DNA of 64,000 nucleotides from an uncultured Prevotellaceae bacterium. GTDB lineage: Bacteria > Bacteroidota > Bacteroidia > Bacteroidales > Bacteroidaceae. Under the pieces are notes generated by a model, which searched no databases, was not told the origin of the DNA, and was given only the letters and a program-made list of their open reading frames with translations. The position numbers and the translations under genes are program-made. Of this stretch, positions 63,146 through 64,000 are shown piece after piece (position 1 is the first letter of the stretch; each line of letters opens with the position of its first letter). The DNA lies in assembly GCA_900316285.1 (NCBI GenBank), contig ONCG01000022.1:44789-108788 (forward strand). Reading direction: 5' to 3'.

Positions 63146-63456
63146 TTTTCCCAAAACATATTATTTATCAAGAATTTGAGAATTTGAGAATTTTTTCTTC
63201 ATGCAAATGAATTGACAAGAATTCGTCGCAAGCGACGAGACAGGAAATTGCTTGCAATTTTTTCTCAAAATCTCATTAATTCCCACTCAAGAAAAGAATA
63301 ATTCTCCAATTCTCTAATTCTTGACCTTAATAACTTACAATTGCAATTTTGATTGATTTTTGAATCAGATTTTTGAATGATTTTGAGGCCGATAGGCCGA
63401 CCCTTCTTTACTTTCTCAACAGCGCGCAGCGCATCTTAACCCTGCCCCATAAGGGG

Positions 63457-63822
63457 TCAGACTTGCACGTGAACCCACACGCTGCGTCTTTTCTTCTCTA
63501 TAATCACCTTATCCACATACTTATTTTGTCTCAATATGTCAAAGATCACTTTTGCGTAGTCGAGGTTGTCGCAATGGATGTCGGCAGCCTTGCCTTGCAG
63601 ATGTCGGGAATTCAGTACGCCCCCGACTCGGGCGTTCAGTCGCTTCGAGCGATACCCGCTATTGATATAGACGGGAGAGCCTATGGTATCTCTTAACGGC
63701 TGCAACACGAGGACGCAAAGCTTCTGCAGGTTCTGCACCACCTCCAGCGCCGGTGTGTCTTGCAACTTCCGATGGCTCGTCGCCACCATCTCCTCTAACG
63801 TGAAATTCTTACTTAATCGCAT
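63457..63822 (-). CDS. M15-type (VanY/endolysin-like) D-Ala peptidase
   Basis: 121 residues. FTLEEMVATSH (the usual start of Peptidase_M15A-type proteins), VYINSGYRSKRLN, the zinc motif SRHLQGKAADIH (H and D ligands) and WVHVQV at the end with the last His. It cleaves peptidoglycan cross-links or stems. In Bacteroidales such short proteins occur singly and in phage-like modules. No phage genes are seen here. Confidence 0.85.
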   Translation of the reverse strand: MRLSKNFTLEEMVATSHRKLQDTPALEVVQNLQKLCVLVLQPLRDTIGSPVYINSGYRSKRLNARVGGVLNSRHLQGKAADIHCDNLDYAKVIFDILRQNKYVDKVIIEKKRRSVWVHVQV

Positions 63823-63861
63823 GTCTTTTTTTTATCAAGAATTTGAGAATTTTTCCCTTCG

Positions 63862-63897
63862 TGGCTCCCCTCCTTTCGGAGGGGTCGGGGGAGGCCC
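63862..63897. repeat. C-rich palindrome between the last two genes
   Basis: GGCTCCCCTCCTTTCGGAGG then GGTCGGGGGAGGCCCC; same class as the in-gene palindromes. It ends exactly before the stop codon of the next gene. Confidence 0.75.
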
Positions 63898-64000
63898 CTA
63901 CACCAGCGTGCTGAGGTGATGAAGCCAGCCGGTGCCCACGATGGTGCCGCCCAGCAGGGCAACACCTTCGGCAGGGGCACCGGAAGCAGCGGTGGTTACT
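63898..64000 (-). CDS. 3' end of an unidentified gene
   Basis: The minus strand is open from the right edge to TAG at 63900-63898, reading ...GVALLGGTIVGTGWLHHLSTLV at the end. Codon usage looks like the neighbours. It is too short to identify. Confidence 0.5.
   Translation of the reverse strand, partial: VTTAASGAPAEGVALLGGTIVGTGWLHHLSTLV

Larger units (their letters stand above)
62981..63456. other. Repeat-rich intergenic region (0.48 kb)
   Basis: Holds the GGGCAGAC palindrome (63009-63037), a solo half of the RAYT hairpin set (63084-63145) and an AT-rich stretch with TTGAGAATT repeats (63170-63330). No gene seen. Confidence 0.75.

Noticed and set aside
63457-63822. Prophage, suggested by the endolysin-like M15 peptidase
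   Set aside because: No integrase, structural genes or attachment sites nearby; such peptidases are common as single genes in Bacteroidales.

Overview
The window reads as a chromosomal segment of a Prevotella-like member of the Bacteroidales. The grounds are repeated promoters of the Bacteroidetes type (TTG, about 20 nt, TAnnTTTG), no clear Shine-Dalgarno sequences, a TPR/membrane/AraC regulator, BspA-type and GLUG surface proteins with a 'YDLxGR...GIYIxNGKKV' C-terminus, DUF4251/DUF3836/DUF1599 families, and a DUF1599 - DoxX-like - tpiA - SPOR - folE gene order typical of the phylum. The genus is inferred.

Positions 1-32.8 kb are a surface-protein region. A truncated glycoside hydrolase (minus strand) diverges from a membrane-anchored AraC-type regulator. 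Two operons follow. The first encodes a BspA-like protein, a GLUG/beta-helix protein and a small Asp-rich peptide. The second encodes a 2615-residue BspA-like protein, a lipoprotein and a GLUG/dockerin protein. Both operons start with the same promoter module: two identical 15-bp direct repeats 22 bp apart, then TTG and TAACTTTG at identical spacing. A second giant paralogue (2575 residues) follows, then a decayed copy of the GLUG/dockerin gene start, so the locus grew by segmental duplication. The two giants differ mainly in an unrelated central helical cassette.

Positions 32.8-42 kb hold small secreted proteins, a tRNA-Pro(GGG), an alpha/beta hydrolase, a carboxypeptidase-regulatory-domain protein, a DUF4251 lipoprotein, a TonB-C-like protein and two convergent GH25 lysozymes.

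Positions 42-54.6 kb are housekeeping: exonuclease III, folE, a SPOR protein, tpiA, a DoxX-like protein, DUF1599, an XRE/cupin regulator with an acyl-CoA synthetase, a CCA-adding-type nucleotidyltransferase and a Sel1 protein. A REP-associated Y1 transposase (RAYT) sits between the DoxX-like and DUF1599 genes.

Positions 54.9-62.9 kb are an envelope operon: RND efflux adaptor, pump and outer-membrane factor, an LpxA-family acyltransferase and a patatin-like phospholipase. The right edge has an M15-type peptidase and the 3' end of an unidentified gene.

The most unusual property is the density and organisation of short repeats: (i) a RAYT element and a miniature that keeps the same three hairpins at nearly the same spacing but lacks the gene; (ii) C-rich palindromes inserted in frame in several genes, adding 'TP...REG.G'-like peptides, and present at the three RND operon junctions; (iii) two arrays with a strict 22-bp period; (iv) a 33-nt identical promoter-bearing block in front of unrelated genes.
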